Shown here: piece after piece, positions 36,517 to 49,602 of the stretch
How positions within the stretch are numbered: position 1 is the stretch's first letter
Layout: each line of letters starts with the position of its first letter
DNA from: Streptomyces sp. Tu 3180
GTDB taxonomy: Bacteria > Actinomycetota > Actinomycetes > Streptomycetales > Streptomycetaceae
Reading direction: 5' to 3'
Assembly (NCBI RefSeq): GCF_009852415.1
Contig: NZ_WOXS01000002.1
Coordinates: 1,634,501 to 1,698,500, forward strand
DNA length: 64,000 bases
The notes under the pieces: model-generated
Database searches by the model: none
The model's input: the letters and a program-made list of their open reading frames with translations, nothing else
Told to the model about the DNA's origin: nothing
Position numbers and translations under genes: made by a program

Positions 36517-38664
36517 TCAGCCGATGTCGGGCGGATCGATCCGCACCCACACGGGGTCGCCCCCGCCCCGCGCCATCCGCGCCGCCTGCGCGGCCTTCAG
36601 CGCACCCGCCAGGGCGGCGCCCCTGCCCGGCGGCACCCGGATCAGCCCTCGCTCCCAGTGCTCCCCGGGGGGCGGTCCTCCCGGTCGCCGCGGCCGTCCC
36701 GCGGCGGTGACCGGCAGCGGCACCGGGCCCAGCACCTCCGCCTCCCCGGGCAGTTCGACCGCGCCGAGGAAGTCGGCCACCGCCTGCCCCGGCCCCGACA
36801 CCGCCGCCATCCTCGACACCGGCGGGAACCCCAGCTCGGCACGCTCGGCCAGCTCCCGCACCGCGTGCCCGACCGGGTCCCACCGCACCAGCGCCTGCAC
36901 GGGCCGCAGCGTCGGCTCGGCGACCACCACCACCGCGCCCCCCTCCGACTGCGGACGGACGAGCGCCGCCGCGCCGATCCAGCGGCGCAGCGCGTCCTCC
37001 CCGGCCCGCAGGTCGGGGCGGCCCAGCATGGCCCACCCGTCCAGCAGCAGGGCCGCCGCGTACCCGCCCTCGGCGACCGGTTCCGCGCCGGGCGTGCTCA
37101 CCACCAGCGCGGGCGCCGCCGGCACCGTGTCCAGCACGTGCTCGCGCCCCGAGGTGCGCACCGGGACGGCCGGGAAGGCGCGGCCCAGTTCCTCGGCGGT
37201 CCGCCGCGCGCCCACCACCTGGGCCCGCAGCCGGGACCCGCCGCACTCGGGGCAGTGCCAGCCGTCCTCCCCGCGTCCGCACCAGCCGCACCGCAGATCG
37301 CCGGAGTCCTGTGCCTCCAGCGGCCCGGAGCAGTGCCGGCAGCGCGCCGGCGTCCGGCAGTGGGCGCACGCCATCCGCGGCACGTATCCCCGCCGGGGCA
37401 CCTGGACGAGCACCGGCCCGTGCCGCAGCCCCTCCCTGACGGCCTGCCAGGCGAGCGTCGGCAGGCGCGCCGCGCGGGCGGCCTCGTCGCGCGCGAGGTC
37501 CCCGTCCCCCACGGTGCGCACCAGCGGTACGGCGCTGCGCACCCGCTCCCTCCCGGCGACCAGCGGCCGGGCCCAGCCCGTCTCCACGAGCTGGGCGGCC
37601 TCCACGGTGCAGCTCCAGCTCCCCAGGAGGAACCCGCACCTGTCCTGCGCCGCCCTCAGCAGCAGCACCTCGCGGGCGTGCGGCTGCGGGGCGTGCTGTT
37701 CGCTGTGGCTGTCGTCGCCGTCGTCCCAGACGGCGACCAGTCCGAGGTCCCGCACCGGCGCGAACATGGCCGCGCGCGTCCCGATGACGGCCCGCACGGA
37801 TCCCCGCCGCACGGCGAGCCACTGCGCGTACCGCTTCTCCGGCCCGGCGTCGGCGGTGAGCACCGCGTGCCGTCCCTGGCCCAGCAGTGCGGTGAGCGCG
37901 GCGTCGACGCGGGCGACGGCCCGTCCGTCCGGCAGGACGGCCAGCGCGCCGCGCCCGGAGGCCAGCGTCGCGGCGACGGCCCGCGCCAGTTCCTCGCTCC
38001 ACCGCGGCCCGGGCAGCGCGTTCCACACCGCCCGTGGGGCGCCCCCGAGGGCCAGTGACTCCAGGAACGCGGGCCCCTGCTCGTAACGGGCCCAGGAGCC
38101 CGGCTCGGGCGCCGGGGGCGGCGGCAGCGGGGCGGGCGAGGGCCGTTGCTCGGCGCGGGCGTTGCGCGGCGGCACGGCGAGCTGGAGCACATCGGCGAGG
38201 CTGCCGGCGTACCGGTCGGCGACGGCCCGGGCGAGCCCCAGCAGTTCCCCGCTGAGCACCCGCTCGGGGGAGACGACCTGGGCCAGCGCCGCCAGGGGCC
38301 CCGAGTAGTCGGACTCGGCGAGCCGCTCGACGAGGAACCCGTCGATCAGTCCCCCGCCCTCGCGCCGCCCTTCGCGCACCCGGTGCCGTCCGGCGCCGAA
38401 CCGCACCCGCACCCGCACCCCGGGCTGTGCGTCGGCGTCCAGTTCCTCGGGCACGGCGTAGTCGAAGTACCGGTCGAGATGGAGCACGCCCTTGTCGACG
38501 AGGACCCGGGCGACGGGCAGGTCCTTGGCGAGCGCCGCGCCCCGCCAGGTACGCGGCTTGGCCCGGGGCGCCTTGGCCTTGCGCACGCTCTCCCGGATGA
38601 GCGCGAGCTGCTCGGGCGGCGCGCCCTCGGCGCCCCCGCCCGCCTGTCCGTTCTCGCTGCTCAC
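36517..38664 (-). CDS. priA: Primosomal protein N' (PriA), actinobacterial form lacking helicase motifs
   Basis: The 715-residue protein aligns with PriA by length, an N-terminal DNA-binding domain (VARVLVDKGVLHLDRYFDYAVPEEL) and a zinc-binding insert with paired cysteines (CAHCRTPARCRHC, then CGWCGRGEDGWHCPEC). The ATPase motifs are degenerate. There is no GxGKT/S Walker A in the expected region (GRGALAVLPDGRAVARV), and the DEEH box reads WDDGDDSH. Actinobacterial PriA is generally thought to restart replication forks without its own helicase activity. It follows metK on the same strand after a terminator. Confidence 0.92.
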   Translation of the reverse strand: MSSENGQAGGGAEGAPPEQLALIRESVRKAKAPRAKPRTWRGAALAKDLPVARVLVDKGVLHLDRYFDYAVPEELDADAQPGVRVRVRFGAGRHRVREGRREGGGLIDGFLVERLAESDYSGPLAALAQVVSPERVLSGELLGLARAVADRYAGSLADVLQLAVPPRNARAEQRPSPAPLPPPPAPEPGSWARYEQGPAFLESLALGGAPRAVWNALPGPRWSEELARAVAATLASGRGALAVLPDGRAVARVDAALTALLGQGRHAVLTADAGPEKRYAQWLAVRRGSVRAVIGTRAAMFAPVRDLGLVAVWDDGDDSHSEQHAPQPHAREVLLLRAAQDRCGFLLGSWSCTVEAAQLVETGWARPLVAGRERVRSAVPLVRTVGDGDLARDEAARAARLPTLAWQAVREGLRHGPVLVQVPRRGYVPRMACAHCRTPARCRHCSGPLEAQDSGDLRCGWCGRGEDGWHCPECGGSRLRAQVVGARRTAEELGRAFPAVPVRTSGREHVLDTVPAAPALVVSTPGAEPVAEGGYAAALLLDGWAMLGRPDLRAGEDALRRWIGAAALVRPQSEGGAVVVVAEPTLRPVQALVRWDPVGHAVRELAERAELGFPPVSRMAAVSGPGQAVADFLGAVELPGEAEVLGPVPLPVTAAGRPRRPGGPPPGEHWERGLIRVPPGRGAALAGALKAAQAARMARGGGDPVWVRIDPPDIG

Positions 38665-38715
38665 GCCTGCATTCTTACCAAACGCCGCTGACAGCGGCCC
38701 CGGTCCGGGAACGAC

Positions 38716-38751
38716 CGGGGCCCGGCGTCCCCGAGGGAACGCCGGGCCCCG
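38716..38751 (-). terminator. Terminator after metK
   Basis: A 13-bp perfect stem (CGGGGCCCGGCGT / ACGCCGGGCCCCG) with a 10-base loop that can itself partly pair lies 27 bases beyond the metK stop on the minus strand. Confidence 0.7.
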
Positions 38752-38778
38752 CGGCCGGCTCCGGTGCGGCCGTACGCC

Positions 38779-39987
38779 CTACAGGCCCGCCGCCTTGCGC
38801 AGCGCGTCCACGCGGTCGGTGCGCTCCCAGGTGAAGTCGGGCAGCTCACGGCCGAAGTGGCCGTAGGCGGCGGTCTGGGAGTAGATCGGACGCAGCAGGT
38901 CCAGGTCGCGGATGATGGCGGCCGGGCGGAGGTCGAAGACCTCGTCGATCGCCTTCTCGATCCGCTCGGTGTCGAGCGTGGCGGTGCCGAAGGTCTCGAC
39001 GAACAGGCCGACCGGCTCGGCCTTGCCGATCGCGTAGGCGACCTGCACCTCGCAGCGCGAGGCCAGGCCCGCGGCGACCACGTTCTTGGCGACCCAGCGC
39101 ATCGCGTACGCCGCCGAGCGGTCCACCTTGGACGGGTCCTTGCCGGAGAAGGCGCCGCCGCCGTGGCGGGCCATGCCGCCGTAGGTGTCGATGATGATCT
39201 TGCGGCCGGTCAGGCCCGCGTCGCCCATCGGACCGCCGATCTCGAACCGGCCGGTGGGGTTGACCAGCAGACGGTAGTTCTCGGTGTCCAGCTTGATGCC
39301 GTCGTCCAGCAGCGCCTTCAGCTCCGGCTCCACGACGAACTCGCGGATGTCGGGGGCGAGCAGGGACTCCAGGTCGATGTCGGAGGCGTGCTGGGAGGAG
39401 ACGACCACGGTGTCCAGGCGGACCGCCTTGTCGCCGTCGTACTCGATGGTGACCTGGGTCTTGCCGTCCGGGCGCAGGTAGGGGATGGTGCCGTTCTTGC
39501 GCACGTCGGACAGGCGCTTGGACAGGCGGTGCGCGAGGAAGATCGGCAGCGGCATCAGCGTCGGCGTCTCGTCCGTCGCGTAGCCGAACATCAGGCCCTG
39601 GTCACCGGCGCCCTGCCGGTCCAGCTCGTCGTCGTCGCCCTCGACGCGGGACTCGTACGCCGTGTCGACGCCCTGCGCGATGTCCGGGGACTGCGCCCCG
39701 ATCGACACCGAGACGCCGCAGGAGGCACCGTCGAAGCCCTTCTTCGAGGAGTCGTAACCGATCTCCAGGACCTTGCTGCGGACCAGCGTCGCGATGTCCG
39801 CGTACGCCTTGGTCGTGACCTCGCCGGCCACGTGCACCAGACCGGTGGTGATCAGGGTCTCGACGGCGACCCGGGAGGCCGGGTCCTCGCGCAGCAGCGC
39901 GTCGAGAATGGTGTCGCTGATCTGGTCAGCGATCTTGTCGGGGTGACCCTCGGTCACGGACTCCGAGGTGAACAGACGACGGGACAC
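38779..39987 (-). CDS. metK: S-adenosylmethionine synthetase
   Basis: MetK makes SAM from ATP and methionine. The GTG at 39985-39987 behind AGGGAGCG gives 402 residues starting [22 protein letters not shown]. The ATP-binding signature [17 protein letters not shown] and the phosphate loop [19 protein letters not shown] are intact. Functional as a tetramer in the cytoplasm. In Streptomyces, SAM level influences antibiotic production and sporulation. The 237-bp leader upstream is rich in hairpins. Confidence 0.97.
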   Translation of the reverse strand: MSRRLFTSESVTEGHPDKIADQISDTILDALLREDPASRVAVETLITTGLVHVAGEVTTKAYADIATLVRSKVLEIGYDSSKKGFDGASCGVSVSIGAQSPDIAQGVDTAYESRVEGDDDELDRQGAGDQGLMFGYATDETPTLMPLPIFLAHRLSKRLSDVRKNGTIPYLRPDGKTQVTIEYDGDKAVRLDTVVVSSQHASDIDLESLLAPDIREFVVEPELKALLDDGIKLDTENYRLLVNPTGRFEIGGPMGDAGLTGRKIIIDTYGGMARHGGGAFSGKDPSKVDRSAAYAMRWVAKNVVAAGLASRCEVQVAYAIGKAEPVGLFVETFGTATLDTERIEKAIDEVFDLRPAAIIRDLDLLRPIYSQTAAYGHFGRELPDFTWERTDRVDALRKAAGL

Positions 39988-40224
39988 AACGCTCCCTGGG
40001 GTTGCAGCGGCTGCTGGCTGATCATTGGCGGACGGCGGGGGCTGCACCCGACGCCGTCCGTGGAACAGTTTATCGGTCGCGCTTCGCCACCGGCCCTCCT
40101 GTCTCGCCTCTCGGGAGCGCTGTGACCTGCGGCACGGGCATTCTGCCCATGCCGAGCGACGTTGGCCAGAGGCACCGCGCCGGGGGAGGCGCGGTTTCGG
40201 GGGGTCGGACGGCGGGGGAACCGC
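39988..40224 (-). promoter_or_regulatory. metK leader/promoter region with hairpins
   Basis: The 237 bases between coaBC and metK contain a 9-bp perfect stem (CGGACGGCG / CGCCGTCCG at 40029-40037 and 40052-40060, 14-base loop) close to metK. A hairpin of about 11 bp with one mismatch surrounds TTC near 40129-40155. An 8-bp stem at 40174-40195 probably terminates coaBC. I compared the minus strand with SAM-I, SAM-II and SAM-IV consensus blocks from memory and found no match, so I do not call a riboswitch. Confidence 0.45.
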
Positions 40225-41427
40225 TCATCCGAGGCGCTCGGCCACCAGGTCCCACACGGCTTCGGCCAGGGCTTCCTTGGGGCCGTGGGCGACGGGGGTC
40301 TCGCTGCCGTCGGCGCCCAGCACCACGGCCTCGTTCTCCTCGGAACCGAAGGTCTTGCGCTCCCCCACCTCGTTCACGACCAGCAGGTCGCAGCCCTTGC
40401 GCTTCAGCTTGGCGCGGCCGTTGGCGAGCACGTCGTCGGTCTCGGCGGCGAAGCCGACGATCACCTGTCCGGGCCGCACCCGGTCGCCGGAGATCTCGGC
40501 GAGGATGTCCGGATTCCGCACCAGGGTGACGGGTTCGGGCTCCTGGTCGTCCTTCTTCTTGATCTTCCCGGTCGCGTAGGCCGCCGGGCGGAAGTCGGCG
40601 ACGGCCGCGGCCATGACGACCGCGTCCGCGTCGGCGGCGGCGGCGAGCACGGCCTCGCGCAGTTCCACGGCGGTCCCGACGGGGACGACGTCCACACCGG
40701 CCGGGTCGGGCAGTGCGGTGTTGGCCGCGATCAGCGTGACGCGGGCGCCCCGGGCGGCGGCGGTGCGGGCGAGGGCGTAGCCCTGCTTGCCGGAGGAGCG
40801 GTTGCCGAGGAAGCGGACGGGGTCGAGGGGTTCGCGGGTGCCTCCGGCGCTGACGACGACGTGCCGGCCCCTGAGGTCGGGCTCGGTGACCCCGCGGGCC
40901 AGCACCCGGCGGCAGAGCTCGAAGATCTCGGCCGGGTCGGGCAGCCGTCCCTTGCCGGTGTCGGCGCCGGTGAGGCGGCCGACGGCCGGTTCGATGACGA
41001 CGGCGCCCCGCGCGCGCAGGGTCGCCACGTTGTCCTGGGTGGCCGGGTGCTCCCACATCTCGGTGTGCATGGCGGGGGCGAAGACCACCGGGCAGCGGGC
41101 GGTGAGCAGGGTGTTGGTGAGGAGGTCGTCGGCCAGGCCGTGGGCCGCCTTGGCGAGCGTGTCCGCCGTGGCCGGGGCGACGACCACCAGGTCGGCGTGC
41201 TGCCCGATGCGGACGTGCGGCACCTCGTGGACGTCGTCCCAGACCTCGGTGGAGACCGGGTTGCCGGACAGCGCGGACCAGGTGGCGGCGCCGACGAAGT
41301 GCAGCGCGGAGGCGGTGGGGACGACACGGACGTCGTGCCCCGACTCCGTCAGCCGCCTGAGCAGCTCACAGGCCTTGTACGCGGCGATGCCGCCGCTGAC
41401 CCCCAGAACGACCTTCGGCTTGTCCAC
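40225..41427 (-). CDS. coaBC: Bifunctional phosphopantothenoylcysteine decarboxylase / phosphopantothenate-cysteine ligase
   Basis: CoaBC carries out two steps of coenzyme A synthesis. The GTG at 41425-41427 behind GGGGAGAG gives 400 residues. The N-terminal flavin CoaC half (about 1-180) shows GVSGGIAAYKACELLRRL, the catalytic His region (VPHVRIGQHADLVVVAPATA) and APAMHTEMWEHPATQ. The C-terminal CoaB half shows VSAGGTREPLDPVRFLGNRSSGKQGYALA and AAVADFRPA...KIKKKD, with the conserved lysines of CTP-dependent ligases. It lies downstream of rpoZ beyond a terminator. Confidence 0.96.
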   Translation of the reverse strand: MDKPKVVLGVSGGIAAYKACELLRRLTESGHDVRVVPTASALHFVGAATWSALSGNPVSTEVWDDVHEVPHVRIGQHADLVVVAPATADTLAKAAHGLADDLLTNTLLTARCPVVFAPAMHTEMWEHPATQDNVATLRARGAVVIEPAVGRLTGADTGKGRLPDPAEIFELCRRVLARGVTEPDLRGRHVVVSAGGTREPLDPVRFLGNRSSGKQGYALARTAAARGARVTLIAANTALPDPAGVDVVPVGTAVELREAVLAAAADADAVVMAAAVADFRPAAYATGKIKKKDDQEPEPVTLVRNPDILAEISGDRVRPGQVIVGFAAETDDVLANGRAKLKRKGCDLLVVNEVGERKTFGSEENEAVVLGADGSETPVAHGPKEALAEAVWDLVAERLG

Positions 41428-41475
41428 CGTCTCTCCCCGGACCTCGGAAAACGTACGACCACCCCCCATGAGACA

Positions 41476-41510
41476 CCACAGGCCCGGCAGACGTGCTGCC
41501 GGGCCTGTGG
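41476..41510 (-). terminator. Strong hairpin terminator between rpoZ and coaBC
   Basis: A perfect 15-bp stem (CCACAGGCCCGGCAG / CTGCCGGGCCTGTGG) with the loop ACGTG lies 29 bases beyond the rpoZ stop and 48 bases before the coaBC start. It should separate rpoZ from coaBC transcription, though partial read-through is possible. Confidence 0.8.
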
Positions 41511-41539
41511 AAAAGTCAGCTGCGACCAGCTGGTACGAC

Positions 41540-41812
41540 TTACTGACCGGGGCCTTCGACGGCCTCGGAGGTCAGCAGTCCCGCGTTGATCTCGCGCAGG
41601 GCGATCGAGAGCGGCTTCTCGTGGACGTGGGTGTCGACGAGGGGACCGACGTACTCGAGGAGACCCTCACCGAGCTGCGAGTAGTACGCGTTGATCTGGC
41701 GGGCCCGCTTGGCCGCGTAGATCACGAGGCTGTACTTCGAGTCCGTGGCCTCGAGGAGCTCGTCGATCGGCGGGTTGATGATGCCCTCGGGCGCGGAGAT
41801 GGAAGAGGACAC
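41540..41812 (-). CDS. rpoZ: RNA polymerase omega subunit
   Basis: The 90-residue protein helps assemble and stabilise RNA polymerase by chaperoning the beta-prime subunit. The conserved core is [33 protein letters not shown] followed by [13 protein letters not shown]. The N-terminal [10 protein letters not shown] is short and variable. Its place after gmk is common in bacteria. In Streptomyces, omega loss impairs differentiation and antibiotic production. Confidence 0.96.
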   Translation of the reverse strand: MSSSISAPEGIINPPIDELLEATDSKYSLVIYAAKRARQINAYYSQLGEGLLEYVGPLVDTHVHEKPLSIALREINAGLLTSEAVEGPGQ

Positions 41813-41888
41813 GCTCTACCTTCCGATGGATGGGAAAGATTCAGTCCGTGTGACCGCTGGCCGGCTCCGCTGGACGGACCGGCGACGA

Positions 41889-42482
41889 TCACACGACGTT
41901 CATCAAGGCTAGCAGCTCGCGGGCCACGTCCTCGACGGAGGTGTTGACCAGGGTCGTGTCGAACTCCGGCTCGGCCGCCAGTTCGGTCTTCGCGGCCCGC
42001 AGACGGCGCTCGATCACCTCGGGCGACTCGGTGCCGCGGCCCGTGAGCCTGCGCACGAGCTCCTCCCAGGAGGGAGGGGCGAGGAACACCAGCTGGGCCT
42101 CGGCCATGGACTCGCGGACCTGCCGCGCGCCCTGGAGGTCGATCTCCAGCAGGACGGGCACTCCCGCCTCCAGGTGCTCCAGCACCGCCGCGCGGGGCGT
42201 GCCGTAGCGGTTGCCCGCGAACTCGGCCCACTCCAGCAGCTCGCCGTTGGCGATCAGCTTGTCCATCTCCTCGTCGGTGACGAAGAAGTAGTGGACCCCG
42301 TGCTGCTCGCCGGGACGGGGCCCCCGGGTCGTCGCCGACACGGAGAGCCAGACCTCGGGGTGTTCCTTGCGCATATGGGCGACGACCGTGCTCTTGCCGA
42401 CCCCGGAGGGGCCGGAGAGCACGGTCAGCCGCGGACGTGCGTCCGGGGGTTCGGGGGTCGTCCCCCGGGGTGTTGCAGCCAT
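41889..42482 (-). CDS. gmk: Guanylate kinase
   Basis: Gmk phosphorylates GMP to GDP. The 197-residue protein has the P-loop GPSGVGKS at residues 24-31, the GMP-binding segment [22 protein letters not shown] and the lid region [18 protein letters not shown] 17-residue Pro/Thr-rich N-terminal extension precedes the core. It lies 60 bases after ihf and 76 before rpoZ in a likely ihf-gmk-rpoZ unit. Confidence 0.96.
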   Translation of the reverse strand: MAATPRGTTPEPPDARPRLTVLSGPSGVGKSTVVAHMRKEHPEVWLSVSATTRGPRPGEQHGVHYFFVTDEEMDKLIANGELLEWAEFAGNRYGTPRAAVLEHLEAGVPVLLEIDLQGARQVRESMAEAQLVFLAPPSWEELVRRLTGRGTESPEVIERRLRAAKTELAAEPEFDTTLVNTSVEDVARELLALMNVV

Positions 42483-42542
42483 GCAGCGATTATTCCAGCA
42501 ATCGCGGACTGCCCGGGACGCCGGTCCCGGGCCGACCGGGAC

Positions 42543-42866
42543 TCAGGAGCCGGTGCTGCCGAACTCGCGCTCCAGGGAGGCGATCTGGTTGGAACCGAGA
42601 CCGCGCACGCGGCGGCTCTCGGAGATGCCCAGTCGCTCCATGATCTGCTTGGCGCGGACCTTGCCCACGCCCGGCAGGGACTCGAGCAGGGCGGAGACCT
42701 TCATCTTGCCGATGACGTCGTTCTCCTGGCCCTGCTTGATGACCTCGTGCAGGGAGGCGCCGGAGTGCTTGAGTCGATTCTTGACCTCGGCCCGCTCCCG
42801 GCGAGCCGCGGCGGCCTTTTCGAGCGCGGCTGCGCGCTGTTCAGGGGTAAGGGGCGGAAGAGCCAC
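42543..42866 (-). CDS. ihf: Streptomyces-type integration host factor (sIHF)
   Basis: The GTG at 42864-42866 gives a 107-residue protein starting MALPPLTPEQRAAALEKA, identical in design to actinobacterial mIHF/sIHF: a long basic N-terminal helix (RRERAEVKNRLKHSGASLHEVI) and a helix-two-turn-helix DNA-binding segment (LLESLPGVGKVRAKQIMERLGI). It is a nucleoid-associated protein that bends and compacts DNA and in S. coelicolor affects sporulation and antibiotic production. It is unrelated to proteobacterial IHF. The 288 bases upstream hold no gene, only a short inverted repeat (GTGGG-N7-CCCAC at 42985-43001) and an AT-richer patch near 43083-43118, probably the promoter. Confidence 0.95.
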   Translation of the reverse strand: MALPPLTPEQRAAALEKAAAARRERAEVKNRLKHSGASLHEVIKQGQENDVIGKMKVSALLESLPGVGKVRAKQIMERLGISESRRVRGLGSNQIASLEREFGSTGS

Positions 42867-43143
42867 GCCTACGTCACCTCGGATGTCGAACTGTCGGATA
42901 CGGACCGGTGAGGAACCTAGTCGCCCCACACCTGGGGAGGCACGAGCAACACGCTTGCCCGTCCTCCCCCACTGCCTGAAGGGCGTGGGAGGTTCCCCCA
43001 CCCGTCGGAGACTAGCGGCCAACTCCGTCTGAGTCAGCGAGAACAGCGGAAAAGTCCTGGTCAGCCTCCGTCAGGCCGGACATTTAAGACATACTGCCTC
43101 TGATTTGAGCATGTATCCAGGGTCCGGGGAGCACGGAATCCCC

Positions 43144-43165
43144 CGCCGGCCGGTTCAGGCCGGCG
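43144..43165 (-). terminator. Hairpin at the 3' end of the pyrimidine operon
   Basis: An 8-bp stem CGCCGGCC / GGCCGGCG with a 6-base loop contains the pyrF stop codon within the loop/arm. It is the only stem at the end of the operon that I can see. Confidence 0.5.
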
Positions 43166-44000
43166 TCACGGCGGTGCGGATCTCCTCCGCGAAGCGGTCC
43201 GCGGCGTCACGCAGCGCGACGACGTCGGGACCGTGACGCAACACACCCCGGCTGACGTTCGGCACGACGTTGCGCACCGCGCGTCCGAAGACCGCCGGGA
43301 GATCGGCCGCCGTGGCCCCCTGGGCGCCGATGCCGGGGGCGAGGATCGGGCCGCCCATGTCCAGGTCGTACGAGGACAGGTCGCCGAGCGTCGCCCCGAC
43401 CACCGCGCCGAAGGACCCCAGGGGCTCCTCCCCCGCGTTCTCCAGGGCCAGGTGCCCGAGCACGGTGGCCCCGACGGTGCGCCCGTCGGGACGGATCGCG
43501 TGCTGCACCTCGCCGCCCTCCGGGTTGGAGGTCAGCGCCAGCACGAACAGTCCCGTGCCGCTCTCCCGGGCCAGCGCCACGGCCGGGCTCAGCGAGCCGT
43601 AGCCGAGGTACGGCGAGACGGTGAGCGCGTCGGAGAACAGGGGCGCGTCCTCGTGCAGGAAGGACTCGGCGTAGGCGGCCATGGTGGAGCCGATGTCGCC
43701 GCGCTTGGCGTCCATGACGACCAGCGCCCCGGCCGCCCGCGCCTCCCGGACCGTCTTCTCCAGGACGGCGACGCCGCGCGAGCCGAAACGCTCGAAGAAG
43801 GCGCTCTGCGGCTTGAGCACGGCGACCCGGCCGGCGACCGCCTCGACGACCGTGCGGCTGAACCGCTCCAGGCCCGCCACGTCGTCGTTCAGGCCCCACT
43901 CGGTGAGCAGGGAGGCGTGCGGGTCGATGCCCACGCACAGCGGGCCGCGCTCGTCCATGGCCCGGCGCAGTCGCGCGCCGAAGGGTTGCGGACCACTCAT
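43155..44000 (-). CDS. pyrF: Orotidine 5'-phosphate decarboxylase, type 2
   Basis: PyrF makes UMP from OMP, the last step of the pathway. The 281-residue protein starts [15 protein letters not shown]; its start overlaps the pyrD stop as ATGA. The type-2 (mycobacterial-like, larger) family pattern is present: [31 protein letters not shown] and the catalytic Lys-Asp stretch [14 protein letters not shown]. It is the final gene of the pyr operon. Confidence 0.95.
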   Translation of the reverse strand: MSGPQPFGARLRRAMDERGPLCVGIDPHASLLTEWGLNDDVAGLERFSRTVVEAVAGRVAVLKPQSAFFERFGSRGVAVLEKTVREARAAGALVVMDAKRGDIGSTMAAYAESFLHEDAPLFSDALTVSPYLGYGSLSPAVALARESGTGLFVLALTSNPEGGEVQHAIRPDGRTVGATVLGHLALENAGEEPLGSFGAVVGATLGDLSSYDLDMGGPILAPGIGAQGATAADLPAVFGRAVRNVVPNVSRGVLRHGPDVVALRDAADRFAEEIRTAVTPA

Positions 44001-45103
44001 GCCGTTGTCCTCACGTCGGCGCCCACCGCGTCGGCGAGCGTTGCGTACGGGCTGGTGCGCAGGCGCGCGGCGAGCCCCTTGTGGAGGGTGCGGGCCCAGA
44101 AGGGGCCCTCGTAGACGAACGCGCTGTAGCCCTGGACCAGGGTGGCTCCGGCCAGGATGCGCTGCCAGGCGTCCTCGGCGCTCTCGATGCCGCCGACGCC
44201 GACCAGCGTGATCCGGTCGCCCACGCGCGCGTACAGGCGGCGCAGCACCTCCAGGGAGCGTGCCTTCAGGGGTGCGCCGGACAGGCCGCCGGTCTCCTGG
44301 ACGGTGGCGGGGTCGGACCGCAGACCGAGTCCCGCGCGCGCGACGGTGGTGTTCGTGGCGATGATCCCGTCCAGACCGAGCTCCACGGCCAGGTCGGCGA
44401 CCGCGTCGACGTCCTCGTCGGCGAGGTCCGGGGCGATCTTCACCAGCAGCGGCACCCGACGTGCGGAGGAGGTGCGGTCGGCGGCCTCGCGGACCGCGGT
44501 CAGCAGCGGGCGCAGGTGGTCGACGGCCTGGAGGTCGCGCAGGCCGGGCGTGTTCGGCGAGGAGACGTTGACCACCAGGTAGTCCGCGTACGGTGCCAGC
44601 CGCTCGGCGGACTTCACGTAGTCCGCGACGGCCTCGGCCTCCGGCACGGCCTTGGTCTTGCCGATGTTGACGCCGACGACCGTCCTGAAGACGGGCGTGC
44701 GGGAGGCCAGGCGGGCGGCGACGGCCAGCGAGCCCTCGTTGTTGAAGCCCATGCGGTTGATCAGCGCCCGGTCCGCCACCAGCCGGAACAGCCGCTTCCT
44801 CGGGTTGCCGGGCTGCGGCTCCCCGGTCACCGTGCCGATCTCGACGTGGTCGAAGCCGAGCATCGCCATGCCGTCGATGCCGACGGCGTTCTTGTCGAAG
44901 CCGGCGGCGAGCCCGAAGGGGCTGTGCAGGCGCAGCCCGAGGGCCTCGGTGCGCAGTTCCTCGTGGCGCGGCGCGAGCACGGCGGCGACGAGGGTGCGCA
45001 GGACGGGGACGCGCGCGACGAGACGGATCCAGCGGAAGGCGAGGTGATGGGCCTGCTCCGGGTCCATCCGTTTGAACACCAGAGAGAAGAAGTACTTGTA
45101 CAT
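43997..45103 (-). CDS. pyrD: Dihydroorotate dehydrogenase, class 2 (quinone-dependent)
   Basis: PyrD oxidises dihydroorotate to orotate at the membrane with quinone as acceptor. The 368-residue protein starts [20 protein letters not shown], the amphipathic N-terminal extension that tethers class 2 enzymes to the membrane. The FMN barrel includes [16 protein letters not shown] and [14 protein letters not shown], where class 2 enzymes carry Ser as the catalytic base, and [16 protein letters not shown] near the end. A hairpin lies between carB and this gene. Confidence 0.96.
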   Translation of the reverse strand: MYKYFFSLVFKRMDPEQAHHLAFRWIRLVARVPVLRTLVAAVLAPRHEELRTEALGLRLHSPFGLAAGFDKNAVGIDGMAMLGFDHVEIGTVTGEPQPGNPRKRLFRLVADRALINRMGFNNEGSLAVAARLASRTPVFRTVVGVNIGKTKAVPEAEAVADYVKSAERLAPYADYLVVNVSSPNTPGLRDLQAVDHLRPLLTAVREAADRTSSARRVPLLVKIAPDLADEDVDAVADLAVELGLDGIIATNTTVARAGLGLRSDPATVQETGGLSGAPLKARSLEVLRRLYARVGDRITLVGVGGIESAEDAWQRILAGATLVQGYSAFVYEGPFWARTLHKGLAARLRTSPYATLADAVGADVRTTA

Positions 45104-45120
45104 GCCTGTGTCCTCGTGAA

Positions 45121-45150
45121 GAGGGGGACACCGTTTCCGGTGTCCCCCTC
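45121..45150 (-). terminator. Hairpin inside the pyr operon, between carB and pyrD
   Basis: A perfect 13-bp stem (GAGGGGGACACCG / CGGTGTCCCCCTC) with loop TTTC begins 8 bases beyond the carB stop and ends 17 bases before the pyrD start on the minus strand. It resembles a terminator or an RNA-processing/stabilising element that could lower pyrD-pyrF expression relative to the genes before it. Confidence 0.6.
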
Positions 45151-45158
45151 GCCGGCTG

Positions 45159-48459
<3,301 letters not shown>

Positions 48460-48467
<8 letters not shown>

Positions 48468-49602
48468 GCTGGCCCTCCATCAGGGAAACGAAGCGGTCGA
48501 ACAGGTAGGCGGCGTCGTGCGGGCCCGCTGCCGCTTCGGGGTGGTACTGGACGCTGAAGGCCGGCCGGTCGAGCAGCCTGAGGCCCTCCACCACGTCGTC
48601 GTTCAGGCACACGTGGGAGACCTCGGCGCGGCCGAAGGGGGTGTCGGAGACCTTGTCGAGCGGGGCGTCGACGGCGAAGCCGTGGTTGTGCGCGGTGACC
48701 TCGACCTTGCCGGTCGTGCGGTCCTGCACCGGCTGGTTGATGCCGCGGTGGCCGTACTTCAGCTTGAAGGTGCCGAAGCCGAGGGCGCGGCCGAGGATCT
48801 GGTTGCCGAAGCAGATGCCGAACAGCGGGGTGCCGCGCTCCAGCACGCCCCGCATCACGGAGACCGGGTGGTCGGCGGTGGCGGGGTCGCCGGGGCCGTT
48901 GGAGAAGAACACGCCGTCGGGGTTCACGGCGTAGACGTCGTCCACGGTCGCCGTGGCCGGCAGCACGTGGACCTCGATGCCGCGTTCGGCCATGCGCTGC
49001 GGGGTCATGCCCTTGATGCCGAGGTCGACGGCGGCGACGGTGAACTTCTTCTCGCCGATCGCGGGGACGACGTACGGCTCGGTGGTGGCGACCTCGGCGG
49101 ACAGGTCGGCGCCCTTCATCTCGGGCGCCTCCCGGACGCGGGCGAGCAGCGTGGCGTCGTCGCGCACGGCGTCGCCGCTGAAGATGCCGACGCGCATGGC
49201 GCCGCGCTCGCGCAGGTGCCGGGTGAGCGCCCGGGTGTCGACGCCGCTGATGCCGACGACGCCCTGCGCGGCGAGCTCCTCGTCCAGCGAGCGGCGGGAG
49301 CGCCAGCTGGACGGCACGCGTGCGGGGTCGCGCACCACGTAGCCGGAGACCCAGATCCGCTTCGACTCCGCGTCCTCGTCGTTGACGCCGGTGTTGCCGA
49401 CGTGCGGGGCGGTCATCACCACGACCTGGCGGTGGTACGACGGGTCGGTGAGGGTCTCCTGGTAGCCGGTCATGCCGGTGGAGAACACCGCTTCGCCGAA
49501 GGTCTCCCCCACCGCCCCGTAGGCACGGCCGCGGAAGGTCCGGCCGTCCTCCAGGACGAGAACGGCGGGAACCCTGGTGGTTCCCCTGGTGGAGGTTGTC
49601 AT
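48460..49602 (-). CDS. carA: Carbamoyl phosphate synthase, small (glutaminase) subunit
   Basis: CarA hydrolyses glutamine and channels ammonia to CarB. The ATG at 49600-49602 gives 380 residues ([20 protein letters not shown]), overlapping the upstream membrane-protein gene as ATGA. The class I amidotransferase triad is visible: Cys in [17 protein letters not shown], and His and Glu in [13 protein letters not shown]. Directly followed by carB. Confidence 0.97.

Noticed and set aside
39988-40224. SAM riboswitch in the metK leader
   Set aside because: No match to the SAM-I, SAM-II or SAM-IV conserved blocks I know.
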